From positions 17,830,098 through 17,894,097 of the forward strand of contig NC_089321.1 of NCBI RefSeq assembly GCF_036669915.1: a stretch of DNA of 64,000 nucleotides, written 5' to 3'. The notes under the pieces were generated by a model, which was not told the DNA's origin, ran no database searches, and was given only the letters and a program-made list of their open reading frames with translations. Numbering within the stretch: position 1 is the stretch's first letter; each line of letters begins with the position of its first letter. This DNA comes from Pocillopora verrucosa. Its lineage: Eukaryota; Cnidaria; Anthozoa; Scleractinia; Pocilloporidae. The translations under genes were made by a program, and so were the position numbers. This document shows, one piece after another, positions 23,906 through 36,361 of this stretch.

Positions 23906-25701
23906 TCAAAATATGTCAGACTGGAAAGTGTTCACTCTCTGAAAGTTTATTTTTAAAAACAATCATGTCTCCCCATCCTTTGATAATGTGTTACAAACAT
24001 TTTTATACAATCACTTACAGGCAAAAATGAAATGAACAACAAACTATTAATTTATTCTATTGGAAGTACATTTTTTTGGTTATTGTTGCATTTTTTTCCA
24101 GATACCATGTACACAAACATAATATTTAAGAATATTTAAATTCAAATTTTTCTTGGTCAACATTAAATAGAACTTGATGTTTTTTCATCAGGAAGAGTTT
24201 CTGTAATAATTATTATTTATTACTAAATGCAATGAAGCACAGCTATTTTGTAAACACAAGTTTGGGTATTAAAGTAACTTTTATCAATAAATATTTTCCT
24301 ATTCTTCCCGATGATATGGGTTCACTTTAACATTAAAAACTTCAACTTGGAATTTAAATTATAACAGATGATTCCACCTTCCAACATGACATTTTCAAGT
24401 AAATAGTATTCAATTTTGCACACATGAATGATACATTATGTTATAAATGTTTCATATGAGTAAGTACAAGATTTGATGATCACTCAATTAAATTAATTCA
24501 GGCTAGATTCATATTATGTGCTGCTGTTATACTACCAACTCAGCTGAGGTTACACATCTTAGGAGGGAGCCACACTTTAGTGGTTTTTGCTACTAGACCA
24601 GTAAAGGAATCTGATCACAACTACATGAAATGCATCACATTTTGAACTAAAAACCTTAAAAATGTATGATTCTTGCAATTAAGTTGCAATGAAAGAAATT
24701 GCTGATAAGAAGCCATAGGAAAAATTTAGGCTTTGACAGGATTCAAAACCATGCCCCCAAGATACTAGTTGAGCACCTCTACTAACTGGTCTGCCAATCA
24801 ACATGTGTTGGGGGTGGGGCAAATTTTGGAACTTCTTTGTTCTCATGGGAGAGTCTGATCACAACCAAATAAAATATATTATCTTATTACCTGTGGATGA
24901 TACACAAGTAGAGAAATGAATCTCACAGGTGAGCCACACTTAAAGAAATCCCAGAGAGGAAGCCTGAATTTTTTCCATTTCTTCATCCTGCACACATTCC
25001 TACACTTAATAATTGGTTCATACGTCAGCGTGTGTTCATCGAGATATGAAGCACACAGAAAGTTTGAAGAGCACAAAAGACGCGTAAGAGTTGCTCGAGG
25101 CGTAGCCAAGAGCAACTCTAGCTTTGTGAGTGCTCTCTAAACTTCCCAAGTGCTTCATATCTCGATGAATGCATAGCTGACATATGAACCAATTGTTTTA
25201 TAACATTTTCAACCCAATGGAAAATTTTCTTCTCGAGGGATATGTTTGTTGACGTCATGAGCATGCACAATAGGAATATGAAGCACGCTCGTGAAATTGA
25301 ATTTGATTAGACAAATTTACTAGCTATGTTATAATAATAAACATTGCCAAAGTTTTCAAAGTTTCTTGAATTAAATATAACATCATTTACAGAGGAAAAT
25401 TTACATTTCCTGGAGACTCTTCAATAGAAAATCTCAAAATACAATGAGAATGAGCCTGCCTGTCTTTGTTCAAATTTGAAATGAATTTAAATAACTTCAA
25501 CAAGTCCACAAACATCCTCAAATAAAAGTTTCTACATTTGGCAGCTGTCATTATGATGAACTCTCATGCAAAATGAATCAGGTTGACAATCTTTTTCATT
25601 ATAAAACACAAAAGGTGAAGTTTAAAGGTATAGCTATTCTTTCAACACAACATAGAGAAAGCTGCCATATATGTCACCACAACTGAGTCACAAGTACAGT
25701 G
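23906..25701. other. Intergenic region, convergent 3' ends
   Basis: Very AT-rich, without exon signal. It contains the foldback element at 25007-25197 and presumably the 3' UTR of the aldo-keto reductase at its right edge. Confidence 0.5.
25007..25197. mobile_element. Foldback (long inverted repeat) element 1
   Basis: Left arm AATTGGTTCATACGTCAGC, then TTCATCGAGATATGAAGCAC and AGTTTGAAGAGCAC. The right arm is its imperfect complement: GAGTGCTCTCTAAACTTCCC, GTGCTTCATATCTCGATGAA, CATATGAACCAATT. The two arms of about 75 bp surround a loop of about 40 bp that contains GAGTTGCTC and its own inverted copy GAGCAACTC, so nearly the whole 190 bp can fold into a hairpin. Confidence 0.75.
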
Positions 25702-28700
25702 TCAATTATGAAGCTGTTTCATTTTCTGCCAATATCTTGAGACTTCTACACCTTCCCAGGAAAGATTACCACATGGCTCAAAAATACTGCAAGAGATAGC
25801 ATTATAACAACATTATCTCATGATGCACTTCAGTAATGTAAATGGCATGTCCAAAAACCTTCCATTAGTTTTAACCACCTTTTCAAAACCCAGAGGAAAA
25901 TTTTGATGCTGAATGACGTTTCCATTACTGCTTTTCACATGGCTGATGAAATGTAAGTGTAGTTATCTTAGATGTAGTAATATTTTCTATGTATCATCTT
26001 TTTCCTTCTAAAAGTGACCACTTCAAAGTTCTGATGTACATGTAACTACTAGCAACACATACACAATAATCATTTAAGACACCTTAAAAGCCTCTAATAA
26101 GGATGGTATTACTGTTACACTTTTACACATAACACAAACAATTTTCCTCCATTTCCAGAAATCATCTTGAATGAATTGCTTCTGACCATTTTATGGATGC
26201 ATTTCTAGACTTGTGTCATGAGTACAGAGCTATGACTGAAAATTTTGTCTGTGGTAGATCTTGCCTCTTGCAGGCCACCACATACGCTTGACATTTTATT
26301 TTTTCCCAGCAAGTTATTCCACTTTAATTTCATCACATTTCATTCAAAAGGAAAAAAGAAAATTCAACATACTTGTCCCTTATATACAGTAGACATCTTC
26401 TCTCAGCATCTGATAACTTTTGACTAACTGCATCAATATTCTTCTGCAGATTTTGAATGCTAGCAGTGCTGACCAAAGTAGTTGGAATTTCTTCAAAACC
26501 CAAAGTGAAATGAAGTGCAAGCTTGGAAATATCAACCCCTTGTTCCTTCAAGAAATGGGTGAAAAAAAATATTTTTTAATATGAATCAAAGCAGGTAAAA
26601 CAAGCTTTGCACAAAGATAGCTTTCTCAAAATCATAGAACAGAGAAATCTCAGGCAAAAAACTGTGACAGCTCAGACAACTCTAAAACATTATTGGGTGA
26701 TATTTCTATGATTGCTATCGGGCAGTGTTAGTGGCAAATTCATAATTATTGATTTTACTGAGAGTGGAAGTCTCTTGTTTAAGTAGAGACTATTCTTGAA
26801 AAAGCAAACAAACAAGCACAGTGCAAAACAACAACAACGACAACAACAAGAAATTCTTAGAATTTGCTCTGAAAGGAAATGTGTCATGGCAGGTGTCCCC
26901 CAGAGATCTCTGCTTGGTCCATTGTTATTCAACAAATATATAAACGAAGTAAACTACAGTGTTCTGAACATGGTACTAAAACTATATGCCAATGATGCCA
27001 CTGGATACAATTCTGATCCTTTGTCCTTAGCTCTACAGTTCATGGTCAATAAGAACTTGTACATGTTTTCTACACGGTTTGAGTAAAATTTACTCTCAAC
27101 TAAAAACTCCACGACACAAGCTATGATCCTTGGCTCATCTACATACAAGCATGATCTTTTAGTCAACAGAATGGAGATTAAAGTGAAGCCTACTCTCAAG
27201 ATTCTAGGAGTAATATTGGATAGGAAGATTTCTTACAAGGCACATATTTCAGCAAAGTTAGCAAGCATTTATTCCAAGACCTCAGCTCTTAACCCTTTAA
27301 CTCCCATGAGTGACCAAGACAGAATTTCTCCTTACACTATCAATACAATATTAACCAGATAAGCGATGAGAATACAGAAAGATATCAATTTGGGGATAAT
27401 TAGCTGATAAATTAATTAGCGGGCTAAATTCTCTGAACTAACATTATAGGAATTGTATGGTTGACAGTAAGAAGAATGACAAATTTGATCTGGGTAAACA
27501 AATATCTCACTTTGTTCCCATGAAAACTATGATTCTCCTGTATAGATATTTCTAGTTCCATGTTTAAAATATTGTAATACAGTTTTAGTTTGTCTTGGTA
27601 AGGTGCAGAGCAATAGACTCCAAGATGCTAACTATTATATCTTAAGAATTCTATTTGGGACTAAGAATGAAAGCTAAGAAACCTTACTGAGTCTTGTAGG
27701 CAAAAATACTTTAAACACTATTGTTATTACCAAGCTCTGGTGTTGATTTATAAATATCTTAACTCAATAGGTCCAAAGTACTTTGCCAATTTTCTGAATT
27801 TAAGGGATGTATGTTATAATGTAAGGGTTAAGGGAAGTAACTTGGTACAGCCTCCTTTTAACACTGAGTGGATGCAAAAATCTTTTCCATTTATAACTTG
27901 CAAGCAGTGGAACAAGCTAATGTTATATACTGGGAACTCAGATAAACTTCAAGTGTTTATAAAGGCTCTTCATAAGTTCAACTTAGAATCTTAATAGTAG
28001 TTTCTGTCTTACATACATTATTAGGTTATTTTATCATTATCATTTTTCTCTATTCTATTTTATTCTTTGCTATTATAGTTTGTGACTTTTCTAAATGTTC
28101 TGTCAAATTTTAGCACTTTTTGAATAATGGACTTATATTGAAGAAAATAATGTAAAATGGTTTCTGTGTTTACATAGCCTGATGTAAACGCGCGGGAGGT
28201 TGGGAGAACACGAGATAAGCGTAGGAAACCACGACGCGAAGCGGAGTGGTTTCCAGTTTATCGAGTGTTCTCCCAACCTCCCAAGTGTTTACATCAGGCT
28301 ATGTGAACACGAAAACCATTTTACATTTCTTTTATAAAATAACTTATGAAAGAGGAACGAAAACCGTGTTTACATATGCTCATGTAAAATGGTTTCATGG
28401 CCAATCAGAGCGCGTGTACTATTTGAATTATTTTATAAAATGATGTATCTTTAATAAAGTAGGTATTACATTTTAATAAGTAGTTTAAGTTTTTCACTTA
28501 GGTTTTTGTAATTTTTTTCCACATATGCACATTCGAACAAGTTTTTTTAAACTCTTAGGTGTTAACGTTTATAACTAAAATACTTAGTTACTAAATAAAT
28601 ATGAAAAAAATTCACCCAGTTATAATTGGCAGGGGTTACTTCAATGTACCCAGCCCTTTACTTTTAAATGCTGACAGCTCATGGAATAAATAAGGACTAT

Positions 28701-31700
28701 AATGCTAAAAAAATCCTTCTAAAATTAATGAAATTATTAGGGTATACTGAATGCATTTTAAACCAACACACCTGACAGTAATCAACAGCCTCGCTGCATT
28801 TTTTCCGTACAATTTCCCCAGCTGGGTGCCACGAGGGAGGCCCACGGTTTGACAATAATCCCATTGATACAGGAGAAGCATTTACAACTCCAACTCCAAC
28901 TCCACTCTCCTAAACAACACAAGAATTAAAATATGAAAAAATTTGAATGACCTTAAGAGGAAAAAAAATGAAAAATAATATGAAAAGTTAACAACAAATG
29001 CTAATCATATGCCAAAGAAAAACCACAAATTTAATGCAATGGGCTGCCTGATTTATTTCCTTTTTTTCTTTTCCTTTCTTTTTTGCTTCATATACTGTTG
29101 ATTAAAACTACCTTGTTTGTACCTGAAATTGTTATACAATAGATTTGGTCCTGAACCTGCTCATATTGTAATCCTAAGATCAGAAGAGTATCATTCACTG
29201 ATGGTGGAGTAAACATTTGTTGGCCAAGTTAAGGGAGAGAAAAAATTCCCAAAGCCTGAGGGAAAGAAAAGCTATTACCACCATTTCAAGATTCAGACAA
29301 GTGATGATAATCATTTGCTTACTTTTGGAACATTTCACCTTGAAGATAAACAATTTGCCTCAGAACATTTATCATTAATAAAATTGATAAGAACTTTCAA
29401 AAAATAATCAAAATTGAGAAAATTAATATACAGAAAAGGAACTCAGCCTTCCCTAATAAAACAATATTTGTTTTAGTGGTGGTGTGTTTGGGGTCAGTTT
29501 TGAGACAGGCAGCATACTGAGGAGATTTGCTTTTAAATGTAGCATGGAAAGCCAATTTAAGCACATTTTATTTCCAACCAGTTGTCATGATAGAGCTGCT
29601 TTAAATCTTACTTTAAAAAAGTTCATATAATCTAGCAATCCAACGTCATTCAGAGAACAACGGCAATATGTCAACACTGTGTCAATGTTTATTTTACTCC
29701 TTTCCAGAACAGTCCTGAAGATGAATGAAACAGTAATCAGCAAAAAATGAAAGAAATTTTCAGAAATGTCTGGCTCTGAATTGGGTTCAACTACCAAGAA
29801 TACAGTTGAGTAAGAAATAAACTATATCTGAATGTAGTTTAAAATGAGTTGCAGGTAACATTACTAGTAAGAAACCTTGTAAAAAGTTTCAATTTTTTTC
29901 CTCAAGATACATTACCACAGTCCAGAACATAGAAAGTAGAAAATTAATTAAGCTTGTTGGCTAACCTGAAACTATTATAAATTAAACTACAACATATGTA
30001 TTCACCGAAAGTTTTCTAATGGATATCCTGTTATCCCAATAAACTTCACTTTCCCACTGTCTTTGAGCTGAAACCATAGAGAAAATTAATAATTAACAAT
30101 AATATGTAATGAAAACAAAACACACTGAACTTAAAGATTTTGGCAAATGACATATTTCAACAGTTTTGTTTGAGATTAAATTCAAACTATGTAATTAAAT
30201 ATTGGAGTACAATTATACCAGCCCGCTATTGCACTATTTTTGTTACTATTCTTAATACTTCTGATAAAAATCTTGCAGAGGTGATGGGTAAACAAATTAC
30301 CATAAGTATATTGTAAAGCATCAATTCAATGCAAATACCTTCTGAAGGGCAGGTAATGTCTCACTGATAATCATGTCCAATGAAGGAGCAAACTCCATAT
30401 CATGAACCTGTACTGACAGGGAATTCACACTAAAAATTGTTATTGTTATTACTAGAAGTGCAAATCAGTGATTTCTGAAAAAATAAAAAAACTGTGAAAT
30501 TATGGCAATTATAAAAGATGTGTTTTATAAAGCAATAAAAGGTTTCAGTAGAAGGGGAAGTCATGTTATAAGATATTTTGGTTACAATTAAAGCTTGACT
30601 GACATCACATTGAGTTGAGTAACAGTTTCAACCACAACACAAGTTAATATAAAGTTTAGAAAGTGATATGAGCAAATTACATTATTGCAATTGTACACAG
30701 TATATTCTTTGAAAATTATAGAGACACATTTCAGCTCACATGCATCCTTGAGCTAGGTAAAGAGAAATATCATTTCCTAGGGAGTTAAAATGGTCTGTGA
30801 TAGAAAATTGGCAGGAAAACACAAATATGATCCTTTCCCTGAAATGCGAGCTTTTGCAAGTCAAACTAATTGGGATTCCTATGATACACCTTTGAAAATC
30901 CTCATTTCCAGTTTGAAAAATTTCAATTACATCCTGACAGTTTTCAATTCTGCAGAGCAATACCTGAATAACATCTATGTAATCCAGACCCAGTCGCTTC
31001 AAGCTTTCCTCAACACTTTGTAATGTTCTTTCAGCAGAAAAATCAAACATCTTTTGCATGTCAGGCTCATAGCGACACACCTATGAAAAACACAAAAAGG
31101 CATAATACATCTAGATAACAAAAATGTATCAGGCTTGAAATGAGATCATTAATGTAAACATTTGAGATGAGTAGTGACTCCAACTGGAGAGTAAAACTTT
31201 CAATTACAAACACTTTCTGATAGGCATTATTCCACCACTTCTCAACCATGTGACTATTAAAAACGGTGCTGTCAAACACAATAGCTATTAATATTTGTAA
31301 ACAGTTTTGAAATTCTTAAAACATTTGAAACTAATGCAGATCTGTATTTCTACTTGGATCAAGGAAGCATTCATCTTTCTTTTCACAAATGAAGATGCTT
31401 ACTTCAGTGATCCAAGTTTTAAAAAAGGCAAAATAAATTTTACCTTGGTGGCGATGTAATATGCTTCTCGAGGTATTTCTTTCAAGGCCTGAATATAAAA
31501 CAGAAAAGATAAATTCCTGTGGTATAGCCTAACAAAAACTTGCTGCCAGTCCTTACTAATGGTGTCCATCTCACAGAGAATGGGTAATAATTAGTTACTG
31601 TAATAAAGAACAAAACAACTAACCAAACAGCAAATAAATACAAACCTTGCCTAAAACAGTCTCTGCTTTACCATGGCCATACCATGGAGCAACATCAATG

Positions 31701-33254
31701 TAGTTGATACCACTTTTTATTGCATGATGCACTACTTTCATGGACTCTTCATCATTAGTTTCCCTAAAGACACTTCCAAGTGATGATGCTCCTGTCATTG
31801 TTTAAAGCAAATAGTAATTTTTTAGAATGAAATTGACACGTCACCTTGTTGCAAGATATAAAAATTCATATTATTTGTTATCTATATTTGAATAGAAAAA
31901 TTGAAATTTTCACACTTACTATTTGTGCAATTGATATGTAATCATAATTTGTACTTTAAGCAAAGCCTTAATTCACAATTCTCATATTTCTAAAATTCAA
32001 TAGCTTCAGGGAAATATCACAACAGTAGAACAAAGCAATATCAAAAATGGCACTTGTCTCAGCTTTGGTTAAAATTTGTGTATTAATTGCCATTCTGAAA
32101 CCGTTAAGAAGAAAAAAAGTTTTTGATGTATCTTTAGCAAAGGTTTACCATATTTTTGTTTAAGGTCTATGGATTCCCTGAGAAAACACTGTTAAAATGC
32201 TGCATTCATTTAAAGATGCAGATGCAACACCTATCAAGGAAAAGAGCATATTGATATTTGGCTTTCACAAGCAGTGCCTCTCCTGAGGTGATCCAATAAG
32301 GAGGATGCAAAGTTGAATTAATCAAATTTATCCTAAAAGAAATATAAATGTGGTACACAACAATACACAGTACCTTAGCAACATTATTTTTGGCTTTGTC
32401 TGCCAAACACAGGCTTAGAGTGCTTTATTTTCCTTTTTTTTTTTTTCACTTCTGCATTGTTTCAGAAGTTTAGAGTCACTTTAATTATTATATAATGTAA
32501 GATAGCTCTGAACTGTTTCTATACTTTAAACTAATTGCAATTGAACTATACAAAATGGGAGTGACTGAATTTGTTTTAGAATGCACATACAGCTACAAAT
32601 ATGGGTGTTTCTACTATACTATACGGTTGCTATGGTGGCTTATTGGTCACAAAAGCCTCACTTACATGTATTGGGAGGCTTTGAAGATTGAGGCATAACA
32701 CAATAGACGCTATTCTTATTCAGTGACATGTAAATGAGTGGCCGGGTATTCTGCAGTTGCTCCATCATAAATTTCTCCTAATGAGGTGAATTTGTTTCAC
32801 AATCAAGAGCATCCTTCCTTGGTGATAGTTCACTTTATTCTCGTGACCTCAATGAGTGATTCAGGGGTACCGCTGAGAGAAGAAATTGGATGATAGTTAC
32901 TCTTATGGGTCAAACAATTAAGGTGAATTCCTGATGCAAATATTCTGTTTGGTTCTGCTCAACCAACCGCCTCGTTTAAAATGCAAGATTAAGATGGCCG
33001 CAAGCCCTGTGTCGCTCTTACGCTCAATGACGTTTTGCTACTTTCCTAACACAATATATTTCCTTTTTCAACATCATACATAACATGAAGTAATGATTAA
33101 CAAACTGTATCTTACCAAAGCTCAATTTAGACACAATCATCCCTGTCTTGCCGAGCGGTTGATATTTCATTTTTCTAACGGCCTCCACACTGTGGAACGT
33201 TTCCACAAATGTGTTCGGTAAATCGTTCATCATCATATTCAACTGAAAAATCAC
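25702..33254 (-). CDS. Aldo-keto reductase, L-galactose dehydrogenase-like
   Basis: NAD(P)-dependent oxidoreductase of the AKR superfamily, most like plant L-galactose dehydrogenase. Ten exons on the minus strand: 33116-33254, 31646-31791, 31444-31488, 30964-31080, 30339-30407, 30006-30067, 29612-29714, 28772-28909, 26373-26545 and 25702-25786. All are in phase and encode 358 residues. Features: LGKTGMIVSKLSFGASSLG at the N terminus; catalytic Asp and Tyr in NYIDVAPWYG (about D79, Y84), Lys in YYIATK (about K110) and His in VHDMEFAPS (about H151). Further LGALDH-type motifs are FDFSAERTLQSVEESLKRL, ALQKLKDSGKVKFIGITGYP, GPPSWHPAGE and the C-terminal FEPCGNLSW. The start is ambiguous: ATGs at 33254, 33236, 33233 and 33230 are in frame. 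The substrate in an animal is unknown. The large intron 26546-28771 holds a LINE relic and a foldback element. Confidence 0.9.
26880..27994 (+). mobile_element. Degenerate non-LTR retrotransposon fragment in the reductase intron
   Basis: Translations on the plus strand give GVPQRSLLGPLLFNKYINEV (the RT motif normally GVPQGS), then LYANDATGY (the YADD box, altered to YAND), then LKILGVILDRKISYKAHIS and a C-terminal FPFITCKQWNKL stretch ending at 27994. These are collinear parts of one LINE-type reverse transcriptase separated by stops and by the TTAA-type MITE at about 27289. It is a relic in antisense orientation to the host gene. Confidence 0.72.
27289..27480. mobile_element. Truncated TTAA-type MITE inside the LINE relic
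   Basis: TTAACCCTTTAACTCCCATG followed by GAGTGACCAAGACAGAATTTCTCC corresponds to the inverted end of the 15603-15815 element. The other terminus was not found, so the right limit is approximate. Confidence 0.5.
28149..28328. mobile_element. Foldback (long inverted repeat) element 2
   Basis: The left arm runs AATGTAAAATGGTTTCTGTG, CATAGCCTGATGTAAAC, GGGAGGTTGGGAGAACAC. The right arm is its complement: GTGTTCTCCCAACCTCCC, GTTTACATCAGGCTATG, GAACACGAAAACCATTTTAC. Arms are about 70 bp with a loop of about 40 bp that contains GGAAACCACGACGCGAAGCG. A partial third arm (GTTTACATATGCTCATGTAA) follows at about 28367. It sits in an intron of the reductase. Confidence 0.78.
32760..32925. mobile_element. 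Decayed TTAA-type MITE relative
   Basis: TTTGTTTCACAATCAAGAGC, TTTATTCTCGTGACCTCAAT and GAGAAGAAATTGGATGATAG match the interior of the 15603-15815 element. The ends are eroded. It lies in the first intron of the reductase. Confidence 0.5.
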
Positions 33255-33690
33255 AACTGTTCGCTAACGAACAAAACAATTTTGTATATTAAAGAAGAGC
33301 TCCTATGGAATCGCTTTGACAACGTACACGTGGATCGTTCTGTTCAGATGTGACGTGACATTACGTGACACTACTATTCATCACGATATCTGCGTGATCA
33401 CGAGTCTCGCTCCCATGTTCTCCTAGACGTGAAGTATCTGTTCTACAGACAGAGTGATTAAATCAATGGTAAATAGACCTAAATATCCTGACCCTCACAG
33501 CCACATCATTCATCTTCGACAGCAGGTAGCGTTGATTTTGTTTATTCATTAGGAGGAATTTAGATGAGTTTGAGATTAAGGACCTCAAGTATGAGCATCA
33601 GTTCATTCTTACGCTAATTTCCTTACACGAGGACGTTGATAAAGCAGTAACTCAGAATTTTAATCAATTAAGACGAAAGCTATAAGGTTT
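33255..33690. promoter_or_regulatory. Upstream region of the reductase gene
   Basis: No coding signal. It contains the presumed promoter and 5' UTR of the minus-strand reductase. There is a GC-richer block with CACGTG-like and GTGACGTGACATTACGTGACA repeats at about 33350-33372 (three TGACGTGA/TTACGTGA-like words), which could be CREB/bZIP-type sites. Confidence 0.35.
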
Positions 33691-36000
33691 ACAGAGATAA
33701 TAATAATAATAATAATAATAATAATATTAATAATTTATAGACTTATATTGCGCAATTATCGATATAAGAATTTTCAATTGCGCATTACAATTAAATGTTA
33801 AAAATTCAACCCTACATAGATACAAAAAACTAAAAAAAAAAACTAGAAAATAAAAAATAAAATAAAATAAATAATAAAACTGTTCACTAAGAAGATGTAA
33901 AAATATAAAATTAGATACCAAGAATTAAAAAGCTTTTGCAAATAAAAAAGTCCTAATGGCCTTCTTAAACTTGTTTAAAGATTGGGTGTTTCTGATAGAG
34001 CCCGAAAGATCGTTCCACAACTTAGGGGCGGCCGCATGGAAAGATCGGTCGCCGAGCGTGGTGAGTGTTTTACCCTTGCAAGGAGCAAGGAGTAAGCCGT
34101 CATTGGAACGTAAATCATATCTTCTGGTGTCTCTAATAGAAATCAACTCACTTATGTAGGCTGGGGCAGACCATGATTGCTTTAAAAGCAATTAAGATCA
34201 TTTTAAAAACTATGCGATATTTTACAGGCAGCCAGTGTAGTGACTTGAGCAGAGATGTGATATGACAAATTCTGGAATATGAGGCGAGCAGCTACATTCT
34301 GGACTCTCTGTGATTTGTGAAGATGGCACTCAGGAACTCCAAGTAGGAGGCTGTTACAATAGTCCAAGCTGCTGGATATAAAGGCATGAATAAGTGTCTC
34401 CGTGCATTCTTTTGTTAAATATTTTCTAATTCTTCTAAAGTTATAAAGATAGTAAAACGCTGCAGAACAAGTCTTGGTGATACGATTAACCATAGATAGG
34501 TTTGAGTCACACCAGACTCCAAGGTTTTTAACAGGAGAATGCGGAGCTATATTTACTTTGCCAACTTTAATGCATCCAATATAAACTTTGGCGAGCTGCT
34601 GCTTCGTGCCAATTAAAAGAAACTCAGTTTTTTCTTCGTTCAACAATAGTTTATTCTCACGCATCCAGCACCTGATCGATTTAGTACAACACTCAATAGC
34701 AGTGTTGGCATCCAAGTGACCTGTCTCATCTGCGGGGCGGAAAGAGACGTAAAGTTGGGTATCGTCTGCGTAGCAGTGGACAGATGGAAGATATTTTTCG
34801 TCGACGTCTAGTAACGAGCTCGTATAGATGGTAAACATGAGCGGTCCTAAACAGGAGCCTTGGAGTACTCCGCAGTTCAAATCCTCTTCGACGGACACCC
34901 ACGAATTAATATCCTCTGACTGCGCCCTGATTAATACAATCGGAACCACTTGGACACCCTGCCCCCAAGTCCCAGCGTATTGAGTGGCTCCAGCAAGATA
35001 TTATGCTCGACTGTATCGAAAGCAGCACTAAGATCGAGTAGCACTAGAAGGGTTACATGTTGTTGATGCACCCTGTAAGCTGATTGAGCGTTCGGGTATA
35101 GATTCGTGTCGACCATGTGTTCGTGTATCTGATGGAAGACTGCTTTCTCAATGAGCTTCGATAAGAAAGCCAAATTGCTTACCGGTCTGAAATTCTTGAG
35201 TATGATATGAAGACCAGGCTTTTTGAGTAACAGACATACTAGTGCCTCCTTCCAGGACTTAGGAAAGTGTCCGGCTTCTAATGATTTGTTAATGATCGTA
35301 GTAATGACGGGAAGAAGAGCATCACATCTGCTGACCAAGCGAGGGGGCATTGGGTCGAGTGGGCAAGACTTCAATGTTGAGTTATGGATAAGCGACTTAA
35401 CACTGTTGGCAGACAGAACCTTGAATGCAGATAACGATGGAGTCGACCAAGTAGAGCCATCAGCAGTAGTGGATGTGAAGGCAGGTAAATCTGTAATATC
35501 AGAAACGATTTGTCTCTGGATTGTATCAATCTTTGACACAAAATGCTTTCCAACTTCGTTTGCAAAAGTAGGGGCGTGCAGATTCGGAGGTAACTCATCG
35601 CCCTGCGACGGATTAAACAGGCGTTTATTAGCACGAAACAACGTTCGCTGATTACAGCTGTTATCCTCGACAAGTTTAGTGTAAAACGCCTGTCGTGCCT
35701 TGTTCATAAGATTGTTTACAGTATTGCGCTTAACTTTGAAGACAGCCAAGTGGGAATCAAGTTTCGACAATCTCCATGTTCTTTCAGCTTTCTCTTGGCT
35801 TGCCTGATTTCGTCTGTGTACTATGGAATTTGCGGACACACAACAATCGTTCGAGTCTTAACAGGGGCATGTTTGTCCAGCACAGCTATTAGGGTTTTGT
35901 TATAGGACAAAAGAAGTTCCTCGAGGTCGTCCGGTGGATTTTTGCATAGCTCAGACTTAGCTAGGTCATTATTCAGGGAATCCACGTTCACTGATTTTAT
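33690..36000 (-). mobile_element. CR1/L2-like LINE, frameshifted, with (ATT)n tail
   Basis: Minus-strand reading in order: about 35990-35825 a segment with PPDDLEELLLSYN and HAPVKTRT (linker after the endonuclease); 35839-34931 with KSCPLDPMPPRLV, FRPVSNLAFLSKLIEKAV and LDLSAAFDTVEHNILL (reverse transcriptase); 34949-34203 with GVLQGSCLGPLMFTIY and the catalytic YADDTQLYVSF; 34191-33925 with LWNDLSGSIRNTQSLNKFK as C terminus. The reading frame shifts at about 35800, 34940 and 34200. The 3' end on this strand finishes in an ATT/AAT microsatellite (33695-33735), as many CR1/L2 elements do. The endonuclease domain is missing, so this is a 5'-truncated copy. Confidence 0.85.
33695..33735. repeat. 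(TAA)n microsatellite
   Basis: About 12 TAA units on the plus strand. It is the 3' tail of the LINE next to it. Confidence 0.85.
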
Positions 36001-36361
36001 TTTCCTATTTTCCTGTGTTCTGTAACAGCGACTAAGTCAGCTTTACACTAGCAAATATAATCGAAAAAGGCCGCTGATTGGTGATTGGTGTTGGTTGCGA
36101 TACAAATTGGTGGAGTACCTTCTCTGAGAAATGCGCACGGGAATATTTGAATTGACAAGTGGAGTGGAACCGACTGATCGCTGATTGTTAGAGACATGAG
36201 TAGGGTCAAATTTCTTCAGACCATTTTCCCAGCCAGGATTTACTTCGATATCTCAAGACAGAAGTAAGCAATGCGGCATTTCGAAAATTTGCACTTTCTC
36301 GCTCGGTGATATACTTTTGGTGTTTCAGGCGGATGATAATCACAAGTTAGTCAGTTGATGT
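36001..36361. other. Spacer between LINE and minisatellite
   Basis: Nothing recognised. It includes two close copies of TGATTGGTG at about 36078-36093. Confidence 0.4.

Noticed and set aside
25007-28328. Possibility that the foldback elements are CRISPR-like or tRNA-like structures
   Set aside because: They are single long inverted repeats without spacer arrays or cloverleaf features, in animal-type DNA.
35223-35651. 142-residue plus-strand frame
   Set aside because: Antisense to the LINE reverse transcriptase frame.
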